Assembly (NCBI RefSeq): GCF_014199215.1
Contig: NZ_JACIJC010000002.1
Location: 186,001 to 250,000, forward strand
Source of the DNA: Sphingobium boeckii
GTDB lineage: Bacteria > Pseudomonadota > Alphaproteobacteria > Sphingomonadales > Sphingomonadaceae
DNA: 64,000 nt
Direction of reading: 5' to 3'
The position numbers were made by a program, and so were the translations under genes. Positions 7,776 through 15,490 of the stretch are shown in pieces; position 1 is the first letter of the stretch; each line of letters begins with the position of its first letter. The notes beneath the pieces were generated by a model. The model searched no databases, was not told the origin of the DNA, and saw only the letters and a list, made by a program, of their open reading frames with translations.

Positions 7776-8297
7776 TCAGAAAAGTTCGACATCGCCGTCC
7801 GCCTCGGCCAGCGCGGCACGCGCGATGACGGGCGGCGGCACGTCGCGCACCACCATCGATCGCACCCGGCCTTCATAGGGAATGAAATCCACGCGCCGGG
7901 CCAAGGTCCCACCCAGTTCGCAACGGCCGATCTCGATGCCTTCGGTTTCCATGAAGGCGCGCGCAAACTTCGCATTGCTCGTGCCGATTGCGGCGAGCCC
8001 GGCAATGATATTCGCCCCGCCATACAGATGCCCGCGCAACCGGTTGCGCATCGCGCCGTGCTGCATCATGCCGTTGATAAGCAATTCCATGGCGTGCACG
8101 CCATAGCGCTGCTCGTCCGAAGCGCTGAGCGGCCTGTTGCTCTCGGGCTGCACCAACAGGAAATGATTCATGCCGCCCACACGCGCAACGGGATCCTGGA
8201 GGCACACCGCTACGCAGGAGCCCAGCAACGTCGAAATCATGACGCCGGGTTCGGCGATCACGCTCAATTCGCCCTGAATGATGGGGACGCGCCGCAT
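7776..8297 (-). CDS. cheD: Chemoreceptor glutamine deamidase CheD
   Basis: CheD deamidates glutamines on chemoreceptors. The 173-residue protein carries the catalytic cysteine in LLGSCVAVCL (C28), the histidine in GGMNHFLL (H45) and the GGAN segment in LYGGANII. Length fits the family. It is positioned directly after cheY in the chemotaxis operon, with a gap of only two bases. Confidence 0.93.
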   Translation of the reverse strand: MRRVPIIQGELSVIAEPGVMISTLLGSCVAVCLQDPVARVGGMNHFLLVQPESNRPLSASDEQRYGVHAMELLINGMMQHGAMRNRLRGHLYGGANIIAGLAAIGTSNAKFARAFMETEGIEIGRCELGGTLARRVDFIPYEGRVRSMVVRDVPPPVIARAALAEADGDVELF

Positions 8298-8299
8298 GG

Positions 8300-8689
8300 C
8301 TATTCCAGCTCGCCGAAGACGCGTTCGATCTTTTCCTTCAGCGCGGCGGGCGCGAAGGGTTTGACCACATAGTTGTTGACGCCCAGCGCGGCCGCTTTCT
8401 GCACGATCTCGCGATCCGAAGATCCGGTGAGCATGATGAACACGGTTTTACCAATCACCGGATCCGCGCGCACGGCCTCCAGAAATTGAAGGCCGTCCAT
8501 ATCGGGCATGTTGAAATCGGAGATGATGAGGTGGACACGGTCGGACTTGATCGCGTTCAGTGCTTCGATCGCGCTGCCCTTGTCCCGTACATCCTTGAAG
8601 CCGATATCCTGAAGCGAGCGGCGGATCATCGCACGCATACTCGTCTGATCGTCGACCACCATAACCTTGATTGTTGCTGCTGCCGGCAT
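8300..8689 (-). CDS. cheY: Chemotaxis response regulator CheY
   Basis: A single-domain receiver of 129 residues. It has the acidic pair D13/D14, the phosphoacceptor D58 (in ISDFNMPDMDG), T88 (in MLTGSS) and K110 (in VVKPF), all at canonical positions. When phosphorylated by CheA it should bind the FliM/FliN switch. The ATG at 8689 gives a normal CheY start; the open frame reaches 8881 but that extension overlaps cheB out of frame. A second CheY-like protein is at 13256-13621, so one may act as a phosphate sink. Confidence 0.92.
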   Translation of the reverse strand: MPAAATIKVMVVDDQTSMRAMIRRSLQDIGFKDVRDKGSAIEALNAIKSDRVHLIISDFNMPDMDGLQFLEAVRADPVIGKTVFIMLTGSSDREIVQKAAALGVNNYVVKPFAPAALKEKIERVFGELE

Positions 8690-8705
8690 GACGATTTCCT
8701 GACCC

Positions 8706-9734
8706 TTACTGCGTTCTGCACGCGCCGAGGATCGCCTCGGGCATGGCAGACAAACTGACTTCCTTTTCGACCGCACCGCGCTCGAAGGCCGCCCGCGGCA
8801 TTCCATAAACCACGCAGCTCGCCTGGTTTTGACCGAACGTCCGTGCGCCCGCCTGCCGCATCGCGAGCAAACCCTCTGCACCGTCGCTCCCCATGCCCGT
8901 CAGGATCGCCCCGACGGCCGAAGCGCCCAGCGCGGAGACCGACCGGAACAGCACATCGACCGAAGGCCTGTGCCCGCCCACCAATTCGGAGGGACGCAGC
9001 CGGATATGGCCCGTCGTCCCGCCGGTCAGCTCCATATGGTTTGCGCCCCCGGGTGCTATATAGACGGTTCCACGCCTGATCTGCGTGCCGGCGATCGCTT
9101 CGACCACTGAAACCTGACACTCACGGTCCAGCCGCTCGGCAAATCCGCTCGTGAAGCTGGCCGGCATATGCTGCACCACCAGCACCGGCGGGCAATCGAG
9201 CGGCAGCGCGCCGATCAACGAGAAAAGCGCTTCCACACCGCCGGTCGATGCGCCGATGGCGATCAGCACATCGCGTTGCTTGCCCGGCAGCGCCGGAGCG
9301 ACCGGCTGGCGAATTTCGGGTGCCCTGCGCACCTCGAAGCGCGCGGCGTCCCTCACCATCTTGCGAAACAGCGCGCCATCCCGTTCGATCTGGCTCGGAT
9401 CGCCGGACGGCTTGGCGATGCAGTCCACCGCGCCCAGGCGCAGCGCCTCGATTGTTATTTCAGCCCCCTTGGCCGTCAATGTGGAACACATGATGACCGG
9501 CATCGGCCGCAGCCGCATGATCTTTTCCAGAAAGGAGAGACCATCCATGCCCGGCATTTCGACGTCCAGGGTCACCACATCGGGATTGAGCGACTTGATC
9601 ATCTCGCGCGCGGCATGGGGTTCGGGGGCCATGCCCACCACTTCGATCAGCGGATCGGACGACAGGATCCGGTTGAGCACAGCGCGCATGGACGCGCTAT
9701 CATCGACGATCAGCACGCGGGTCGGCGCGGTCAT
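8706..9734 (-). CDS. cheB: Chemotaxis methylesterase/deamidase CheB
   Basis: CheB removes methyl groups from chemoreceptors. The 342-residue protein has an N-terminal receiver with phosphoacceptor D57 (in TLDVEMPGMDGL) and a C-terminal methylesterase domain. Its catalytic features are visible: Ser in IGASTGG, His in VVQHMPASF and Asp in GMGSDGAEGL. It overlaps cheR by four bases at 9731-9734. Classical two-domain architecture, full length. Confidence 0.95.
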   Translation of the reverse strand: MTAPTRVLIVDDSASMRAVLNRILSSDPLIEVVGMAPEPHAAREMIKSLNPDVVTLDVEMPGMDGLSFLEKIMRLRPMPVIMCSTLTAKGAEITIEALRLGAVDCIAKPSGDPSQIERDGALFRKMVRDAARFEVRRAPEIRQPVAPALPGKQRDVLIAIGASTGGVEALFSLIGALPLDCPPVLVVQHMPASFTSGFAERLDRECQVSVVEAIAGTQIRRGTVYIAPGGANHMELTGGTTGHIRLRPSELVGGHRPSVDVLFRSVSALGASAVGAILTGMGSDGAEGLLAMRQAGARTFGQNQASCVVYGMPRAAFERGAVEKEVSLSAMPEAILGACRTQ

Positions 9735-10627
9735 TGGCCTGCGCTCCCTTCGATCTTGCCGTAGATCGTCTGCCCTGCGGAAAACATCTTTGCGATGCCG
9801 CGCGCGCTCAGCCGCTCCGAATGGCCGATATACAGATGACCACCCGGCGCGAGCATGTCGATCAATTTGGTTTCGAGTTCCGCCTTCGCCGCATCGTCGA
9901 AATAGATCATCACGTTGCGGCAGAAGATCACGTCATATTGCAGCTTCATCGGCCAGTGATCGAACAGATTGAGCACCCGTGGCGTGACCAGCGCGCGCAG
10001 CTCGTCCGCAATGATGAAGCCCTTTTCATGAGGCTTCACCCAATGCGCGCGATATGCCGGCGGAATCGGCTCGACCGTCGATTCCGCATAAACGCCTTCC
10101 GCCACGGAGGCGACCACATGCGGCGCGATATCCGTGGCGAGCAGACGCACGTCGCCGTTGCGCAGCCATGCCGCGCTCGCATGGCTCTCGCCCGCGATCG
10201 TCATGGCAATGGTGTAGACCTCCTCGCCGCTGGAGCAGCCCGCCGACCAGATCCGCACCGGCCTGCCCGCGCGGGCGCGCGCCTGCAGATCGGGCAGCAC
10301 GGCGCTGCGCAGATGATCGAAATGATGCGCCTCGCGGAAAAAATGGGTGTGGTTGGTCGTCAACGCCGTCACCATCGCCCGGCGCTCCGCCTCATCGCGG
10401 TTCACCAGCGCGACATAATCGCGGAAATTCGAAACGCCATGCTCGCGCAATCGTCTGGACAGACGCGAATGCACCAGCGTCAGCTTGCTTTCCACCAGAT
10501 GGATGCGTGCTTCACGCTGCATGATCACGGCGATCTCGCGAAACTCGGCCAGGCCAAGCTCCGCCGACGCGCCGAGTGCAGAGGAATCACCCCGCCTGTC
10601 TGCTGTCGTGATCAAATCGTGTTTCAC
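9731..10627 (-). CDS. cheR: Chemoreceptor methyltransferase CheR
   Basis: CheR methylates glutamates of chemoreceptors with S-adenosylmethionine. The 298-residue protein contains the SAM-binding loop IWSAGCSSGEEVYTIAM, the NLFDHWP segment, and YDVIFCRNVMIYFDDAAKAEL typical of CheR. The single chemoreceptor at 18826 ends in DWSDF, which fits the xWxxF tether pentapeptide for CheR. Four-base overlaps with cheB and cheW indicate a tightly coupled operon. Confidence 0.95.
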   Translation of the reverse strand: MKHDLITTADRRGDSSALGASAELGLAEFREIAVIMQREARIHLVESKLTLVHSRLSRRLREHGVSNFRDYVALVNRDEAERRAMVTALTTNHTHFFREAHHFDHLRSAVLPDLQARARAGRPVRIWSAGCSSGEEVYTIAMTIAGESHASAAWLRNGDVRLLATDIAPHVVASVAEGVYAESTVEPIPPAYRAHWVKPHEKGFIIADELRALVTPRVLNLFDHWPMKLQYDVIFCRNVMIYFDDAAKAELETKLIDMLAPGGHLYIGHSERLSARGIAKMFSAGQTIYGKIEGSAGQ

Positions 10628-11124
10628 GCGGCGATATCGGTCAGGTGCCGAGTCAGGCTCAGCGCATCGAGATCCAGCAGAAGCACCATGGTTTCCGCAT
10701 CTTCGGCATCCTTGGTGCGACGTTCGATCTTCACGAGACCCGCGATCACGCTTTCGTCATTGACGTCCACATCGGGTGCCGGCTGGATATCGCCGCCGTT
10801 GATGACCACGATATCGGCGACTTCATCGACCAGGAACCCGGCCTGCTTGCCCGCGATGCTCACCACCAGGATGCAGGAGCGCGAATGGATCTGGCTCGGT
10901 TCCCAGCCCAGCCGTTCGGCCAGGCCGACGACGGGCACCACCGATCCACGCAAATTGGTGACACCCTTGATATAGAGCGGCACGCTGGGCAGCGGGGTCG
11001 GCTCTTCCCATTCGCGGATTTCGATCAGCGCACGCATATCAATGCCGAACATCTGGTGGCCGAGGGTGAAGGTGACGATCTTGCGCTCGTCGGTTTCCGT
11101 TTCGGTTTCTTCGGCGATGGTCAT
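10624..11124 (-). CDS. cheW: Chemotaxis coupling protein CheW
   Basis: CheW couples chemoreceptors to the CheA kinase. The 166-residue protein has the typical beta-barrel fold markers: IVTFTLGHQMFGIDMRALIEI near the N-terminus, YIKGVTNLRGSVVPVVGL in the middle and the segment GFLVDEVADIV. It overlaps cheA by four bases. Standard length and position. Confidence 0.95.
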   Translation of the reverse strand: MTIAEETETETDERKIVTFTLGHQMFGIDMRALIEIREWEEPTPLPSVPLYIKGVTNLRGSVVPVVGLAERLGWEPSQIHSRSCILVVSIAGKQAGFLVDEVADIVVINGGDIQPAPDVDVNDESVIAGLVKIERRTKDAEDAETMVLLLDLDALSLTRHLTDIAA

Positions 11125-13259
11125 GCTGCAATACCCTTTTGTGTGAATTTGACCTGCATGGGGGGCGGCGCGACCAGCGCGTCGATATCCAGGATGAGCG
11201 CGATCGATCCGTCGCCCAGGATCGTGGCGCCGCCGAGCCCGCGGATCGGATGGAGATTGTCCTCAAGGCTCTTGATGACGACTTCACGGCGGTTATCGAT
11301 CGTATCGACCATCAGGCCGACATGACCGGCAGTTTCGCTTTCGACGATGATGATCACCGAATCCTCGGGATTGCGCCGGTCATTGGCTCCGATGCCAAAC
11401 AGTTCGCTGCCGCGCTTCACGGGGAGATAGCTGCCGCGCAATTCGATCACCTCGGTGGTGGGCGATGTCGCCTTCACCTGCCCGGGCTCCGGCCGGATCG
11501 TTTCGATCACATTGGCCAGCGGCAGCACGAAGCGCTGCTCTTCCAGCCGAACGATCATGCCGTCCAGAATGGCCAGCGTGAGCGGCAGGCCCATGATGAA
11601 GGTGGTCCCCTCACCCGGCACAGAATGGATTTCCACGCGTCCGCCCAGGGCTTCCACGTTGCTGCGCACCACATCCATGCCGACGCCGCGGCCCGAGATG
11701 TTCGAGATGCTCTCCGCGGTGGAAAAGCCCGGTGCGCAGATCAAAGCATCGATCTCTTCGTCCGAAAGCACGGCGTCGGCGCTGATGATGCCCTTTTCCA
11801 CCGCTTTGGCGCGCACCCGCACGCGATCGATCCCCTTGCCATCATCGCTCACGCTGACGATGATCCTGGCACCCTTCTGCTCGGCAGACAGGCGGATCGT
11901 GCCTTCGGGCGATTTTCCGGCCGCGATGCGTTCTTCCGGACTTTCGATGCCGTGATCCACCGCATTGCGGATCATGTGGGTCAGCGGATCGCCGATCTTC
12001 TCCAGCACGCCCTTGTCCACTTCGGTGGTCTCACCGATCGTTTCCAGAACGACCTTCTTGCCCGTCTCGCTCGCCAGATCGCGCAGCATCCGCGGAACCC
12101 GCGAAAAGGCCTGGCGGATCGGTTGCGCGCGCAGAGACATCACATTGTCCTGGATCTGCCGCGTCAGCCGCAAAAGATCCGGCAGTTCGACACGTTCCTG
12201 ATCGGGAAGCGACAAACGGTCCGCCAGGATCGAGTTGCGGATCACCAGTTCGCCGACGAGATTGAGCAACTGATCCAGCTTCGACAATTCGACCCGGATC
12301 GTCTGGGCCGCCGCTTCGGCCGGACGAACCTCGGGCGTCGGAGCGGACCGGGCCGATGGCGTTTCGGCTGCCACGGGCTTGGCCGGCGCGGCGACGGGTT
12401 CCACCGTGACTGGTGCCAGATCGACCAGGGCGGGCGGCGGCGCCGCCGCGGATCGCGCCACTTCGATCAGCGAGTCCGGCGCGACAAAATCGAAACAGTC
12501 TCTGATTGCCTGCTCGTCCATCTCGCCGGGCAAATCGAGGGTCCAGATGAAATAGCTGTCTTCGGGATCGAGATCGCGTAATTTGGGCAAAGCGGACACG
12601 TCCACCGCAGTCACGGTGCCGCCCATGGCCTCAAGCTCGCGGATCACCAGCAAGGGTTCGCCGCCATTGGCCAGCGCGCCGCGCGACGGGCCGAAGCGCA
12701 CCTGCCAAGGTGCGGCAACGTCCATCTCGATATCAAGCGATACGCTTACCGGTTCAAATCCGAACGGATCGAAATCCTCGATCGGCGCGACCACCGGCAC
12801 AAAGCCGAAATCGTCGGCGACTGGTGCCTCGGCCACCACGACAACCGGCGCTTCGGCCACGGCTCCTGCCTTATGCTCCAGCAGTGCATCCAGTTGCGCG
12901 AGCATGGCCGCATCGTTCGGCGGATCCGTCTTGAACTGCGCCGCCTTGACGTGATCCGAGAGCACATCGAACGCATTCAACATGGTCTGGGTGACCGCCT
13001 CATCGGGCGGTATCTTGCCCCCGCGCACTTCATCGAGCACATTTTCGAAACGGTGCGAAAAGGCGAGCAGCGCCGCATGGCCAAAGGCACCGGAGCCGCC
13101 CTTGATCGAATGCACAGCGCGAAACACACCGGCGATCACGTCCGCAGACACATCACCGGCGGCCATGGCCGACAGACCCTCTTCGGCGACGGTCAGACCT
13201 TCGGCGCATTCCTCGAAGAAGATGCCCTGAATTTCGTCCAGTTCGCTATCGCCGCTCAT
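11121..13259 (-). CDS. cheA: Chemotaxis histidine kinase CheA
   Basis: CheA is the histidine kinase that phosphorylates CheY and CheB. From the ATG at 13259 (712 residues) it has an Hpt domain with H50 in AVHSIKGGSGAFG and a long Ala/Pro/Val-rich linker. A dimerisation domain (VELSKLDQLLNLVGELVIRN) follows, then a HATPase domain (MIRNAVDHGIESPEER, DDGKGIDRVR, GRGVGMDVV) and a CheW-like C-terminus. The ATG overlaps the cheY2 stop (ATGA). A GTG two codons earlier at 13265 is possible. The P2 docking domain is unusual or poorly conserved. Confidence 0.95.
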   Translation of the reverse strand: MSGDSELDEIQGIFFEECAEGLTVAEEGLSAMAAGDVSADVIAGVFRAVHSIKGGSGAFGHAALLAFSHRFENVLDEVRGGKIPPDEAVTQTMLNAFDVLSDHVKAAQFKTDPPNDAAMLAQLDALLEHKAGAVAEAPVVVVAEAPVADDFGFVPVVAPIEDFDPFGFEPVSVSLDIEMDVAAPWQVRFGPSRGALANGGEPLLVIRELEAMGGTVTAVDVSALPKLRDLDPEDSYFIWTLDLPGEMDEQAIRDCFDFVAPDSLIEVARSAAAPPPALVDLAPVTVEPVAAPAKPVAAETPSARSAPTPEVRPAEAAAQTIRVELSKLDQLLNLVGELVIRNSILADRLSLPDQERVELPDLLRLTRQIQDNVMSLRAQPIRQAFSRVPRMLRDLASETGKKVVLETIGETTEVDKGVLEKIGDPLTHMIRNAVDHGIESPEERIAAGKSPEGTIRLSAEQKGARIIVSVSDDGKGIDRVRVRAKAVEKGIISADAVLSDEEIDALICAPGFSTAESISNISGRGVGMDVVRSNVEALGGRVEIHSVPGEGTTFIMGLPLTLAILDGMIVRLEEQRFVLPLANVIETIRPEPGQVKATSPTTEVIELRGSYLPVKRGSELFGIGANDRRNPEDSVIIIVESETAGHVGLMVDTIDNRREVVIKSLEDNLHPIRGLGGATILGDGSIALILDIDALVAPPPMQVKFTQKGIAA

Positions 13260-13621
13260 GGGCACACGCGGCGGATCGCCGCTCCCAATTTATCGGCATC
13301 GAACGGCTTGGTGATCCAGCCGGTCGCACCCGCCTCGCGGGCGCGGGTCTTCTTGTCCTCAGAAAATTCGGTGGACAGAACCAGGATGGGCGTGCCCCGG
13401 AATTCGGGCACGACCCGCACGGCTTCGATCAGTTCGAACCCGTCCATCTTGGGCATGTTGATGTCCGTGATCAGCAGATCCGGCATCACCTCGTGCATCC
13501 GCTCGAGCCCGTGCGCACCGTCATTCGCGCTTTCGATGCGAAATCCTTGGGCGGTGAGAGAGGCCTTCAGCAGCATCCTCATGCTGGCGGAGTCATCGAC
13601 GGTCAGGATTAACTTGCTCAC
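13256..13621 (-). CDS. Second CheY-like receiver protein
   Basis: A 121-residue stand-alone receiver with D9/D10, phosphoacceptor D53 (in ITDINMPKMDG), serine in place of threonine in VLSTEFS, and K in WITKPFD. It lies directly before cheA with an ATGA overlap and after the STAS protein. Such cheA-linked CheY proteins often act as phosphate sinks or adaptation regulators; which of the two CheYs binds the motor cannot be decided here. Confidence 0.88.
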   Translation of the reverse strand: MSKLILTVDDSASMRMLLKASLTAQGFRIESANDGAHGLERMHEVMPDLLITDINMPKMDGFELIEAVRVVPEFRGTPILVLSTEFSEDKKTRAREAGATGWITKPFDADKLGAAIRRVCP

Positions 13622-13935
13622 TGGACGGACTCCCCTTGAATATCCAGGCCAAGTGCAGCGCTCAGCATACAGGCCTTGGCGCGCTCGACGAACGCGCTGC
13701 TCGGATTGGTGATCGCAAATGGCTGATCATGCGTGATCGCTTCCTGCCGCGCGGCAACGAGAAGCTGCAGCACAGCCTGCCCCACGCTTTCCACCTGACT
13801 GCCATCGATGAGCATCTCGCCATCGAAATCGCTGCACAGGACGAGACGGACGCGCAGATCTTCTGCGGTGACCGTGGTGCCATGGCTTGGCAGCCGAAGC
13901 GCCCGATCTTCGGCTTGATCATACGGTTTGGGCAT
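13618..13935 (-). CDS. STAS-domain protein of the chemotaxis operon
   Basis: The 105-residue product looks like a single STAS domain (alternating strands and helices). The segment IDGSQVESVGQAVLQLLVAA lies where the helix after the regulatory serine sits in anti-anti-sigma-like proteins. It is the first gene after motA in the run motA-STAS-cheY2-cheA, with a 4-nt overlap to cheY2. Similar STAS proteins occur in other alphaproteobacterial chemotaxis operons, but their role is unclear. The ATG at 13935 is preferred over an in-frame start at 13956 because the latter would lie deeper inside motA. Confidence 0.7.
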   Translation of the reverse strand: MPKPYDQAEDRALRLPSHGTTVTAEDLRVRLVLCSDFDGEMLIDGSQVESVGQAVLQLLVAARQEAITHDQPFAITNPSSAFVERAKACMLSAALGLDIQGESVQ

Positions 13936-14803
13936 TGAGGCGATCCTTGGCTTCATCGAGAGCGATCTCGAGTTCGGTGAAGGTGGGGGCGTAGGTCGAC
14001 GGCGTCATGCGACGCGCGAGTTCGATCGCGACCTGGATCGGCAGCCGCTGGGTATAGGCCACGATCGCCGTCTTCACGATCGAATAGGGCTTGCAATCAG
14101 CGTCCACGATCTGGTGCAATTTCGAGGCGATCGGGCCGACAAAGCAATAAGAAAGCAGCACGCCGAGGAACGTGCCGACCAGAGCGCCGCCGATCATTGC
14201 ACCCAATATGTCGGTCGGCTGATCGATCGACGACATCGTCTTGATCACGCCCAGCACGGCCGCGACAATGCCCAGAGCGGGCAGACCATCGGCCATGATC
14301 TGAATCGCATGTTGCGGCAGCAGCTCTTCATCATGATGGCGTTCGATGTCGCGCTCCATGGCTTCCGCCATCTGGTGCGGATCTTCGAAATTCACCGTCA
14401 TCATGCGCAGATAATCGCAGATGAAATCGATCAGCGGCGGATCGGCCAGCAGGCGCGGATATTGCGAGAAGATCGCGCTCGTATCCGGCGCCTCCACATG
14501 CTGCTCGATCGCGGTCGCACCACCTTTGCGAAAGGTGGAGAGCAGCGTGAAAAGCAAGGCGAGGAGATCGCGATAATCGCCCTCGGTCCAGTGCGGACCA
14601 TCGAAGACCCGCTTGAAACCGGCCAGCGTCTTTTTGACGGTGCCCCCCGAATTGCCGAAGACGAACGCGCCGATTGCAGCGCCGGCGATCGCCAGCATCT
14701 CGTGCGGCAAGGCATGGAGGATCACCATTATGTTGCCGCCCGACATCAGGAAGCTTCCGAAGACGCATACCAATATGACGACGACACCAATTCCGTTGAG
14801 CAT
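13919..14803 (-). CDS. motA: Flagellar motor stator protein MotA
   Basis: MotA forms the proton channel with MotB and pushes on FliG. The 294-residue protein has four membrane segments: two near residues 3-25 and 35-55, and two near 170-215. The signature GLPALGIVAAVLGVIKTM marks the third. A cytoplasmic loop lies between them. The ATG at 14803 begins MLNGIGVVVILV; an in-frame upstream start at 14878 would add a non-membrane tail. It is the first gene of the operon leading into cheY2-cheA. Confidence 0.93.
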   Translation of the reverse strand: MLNGIGVVVILVCVFGSFLMSGGNIMVILHALPHEMLAIAGAAIGAFVFGNSGGTVKKTLAGFKRVFDGPHWTEGDYRDLLALLFTLLSTFRKGGATAIEQHVEAPDTSAIFSQYPRLLADPPLIDFICDYLRMMTVNFEDPHQMAEAMERDIERHHDEELLPQHAIQIMADGLPALGIVAAVLGVIKTMSSIDQPTDILGAMIGGALVGTFLGVLLSYCFVGPIASKLHQIVDADCKPYSIVKTAIVAYTQRLPIQVAIELARRMTPSTYAPTFTELEIALDEAKDRLNAQTV

Positions 14804-14846
14804 GGACAAAATCCAAAAAGCGGGGGGGCCTAGGCCGGGTTTCTTG

Positions 14847-14855
14847 ATTATAGGA
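14847..14855 (-). promoter_or_regulatory. Putative flagellar -10 motif (TCCTATAAT) of the motA-che operon
   Basis: The minus strand reads TCCTATAAT about 43 nt before the motA ATG. An A-rich run (GGAAAAAACGGG) lies roughly 30 bp further upstream, but it lacks the TTGCC arm of the palindrome found elsewhere. Confidence 0.5.
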
Positions 14856-14939
14856 TGCTCCGCCCTCTCCCGGCGCAAACCACCCGTTTTTTCCTGAAGA
14901 CCATGAAAAGCCGAAAAGGGTTCGGACTTGCTTCCGCTC

Positions 14940-14948
14940 TCCTACAAT
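14940..14948 (+). promoter_or_regulatory. Putative flagellar -10 motif (TCCTACAAT) of flaF
   Basis: TCCTACAAT lies 27 nt upstream of the flaF ATG at 14976, with GGAGGAAGC as the ribosome site. It is divergent from the motA motif about 90 bp away. Confidence 0.5.
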
Positions 14949-14975
14949 GGAGCCAGAAATTCCCACGGAGGAAGC

Positions 14976-15338
14976 ATGTCTTTGAATGCGTATCAGCGCG
15001 CGCGCGCCATCGCGGAAACACCGCGCGCCATGGAATATCGGTTGATGAGCCAGATCACCGGAGACATGATCGACGCGCATGACGCCGGGCTGCAGCACGC
15101 CGCGCTCATGCCCGCGCTTCACCGCAATCGCGAAGTCTGGAGCACATTTTCCAATTTATGCGCTTCGCCGGACAATCAGCTTCCAGCCGAGCTGCGCGCG
15201 CGCATCATCTCCATCGCCCTGTGGGTAGAACGCCACACCGGGCAGGTGGTGAGGGGGCAGGCCTCGATCGAGGATTTGATTTCAGTCAATCGCACGCTGA
15301 TCGAGGGACTCGCCCCCGAAAATGTCCCCGCGCGATAG
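14976..15338 (+). CDS. flaF: Flagellar biosynthesis regulator FlaF
   Basis: FlaF is a small alphaproteobacterial protein needed for flagellin secretion or translation, acting opposite to FlbT. The 120-residue sequence has the family pattern: AYQRARAIAETPRAMEYRLMSQIT at the N-terminus and ALWVERHTGQVVRG near residue 82. FlbT is encoded at 24837 in the same island. A GGAGGA ribosome site precedes the ATG at 14976. A promoter-like motif just upstream and the inverted repeat downstream suggest a monocistronic unit. Confidence 0.9.
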   Translation: MSLNAYQRARAIAETPRAMEYRLMSQITGDMIDAHDAGLQHAALMPALHRNREVWSTFSNLCASPDNQLPAELRARIISIALWVERHTGQVVRGQASIEDLISVNRTLIEGLAPENVPAR

Positions 15339-15389
15339 ATAGGATACTAAGCATTACCTCGAAGACAACTAAAGATACCGAACAGGGAA

Positions 15390-15412
15390 TTAACAATTAC
15401 TTGGATTGTTAA
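15390..15412. repeat. Perfect 8-bp inverted repeat TTAACAAT-N7-ATTGTTAA
   Basis: A perfect dyad in the 140-bp AT-rich gap between flaF and the histidine kinase gene. There is no U-tract, so it looks more like an operator than a terminator. Its arms contain TTAA, but the spacing (TTAA-N15-TTAA) does not match a CtrA box. Confidence 0.6.
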
Positions 15413-15431
15413 GTCCGATATACGCATTCCA

Positions 15432-15490
15432 ATGCAGAATCTCGTTACGCAATAAGCTTCTATAATATTGGAAAAAAAATGCAGAATCTC
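15432..15490 (+). repeat. Direct repeat ATGCAGAATCTC flanking the kinase start
   Basis: The 12-mer ATGCAGAATCTC occurs at 15432-15443 and again at 15479-15490, where it is the start codon and first codons of the kinase gene. Between the copies lies TTCTATAAT (15458-15466), a variant of the flagellar -10 motif, 12 nt before the ATG. Confidence 0.5.

Noticed and set aside
11139-12581. 480-codon plus-strand open frame opposite cheA
   Set aside because: Antisense shadow of a clear CheA gene; composition typical of such shadows.
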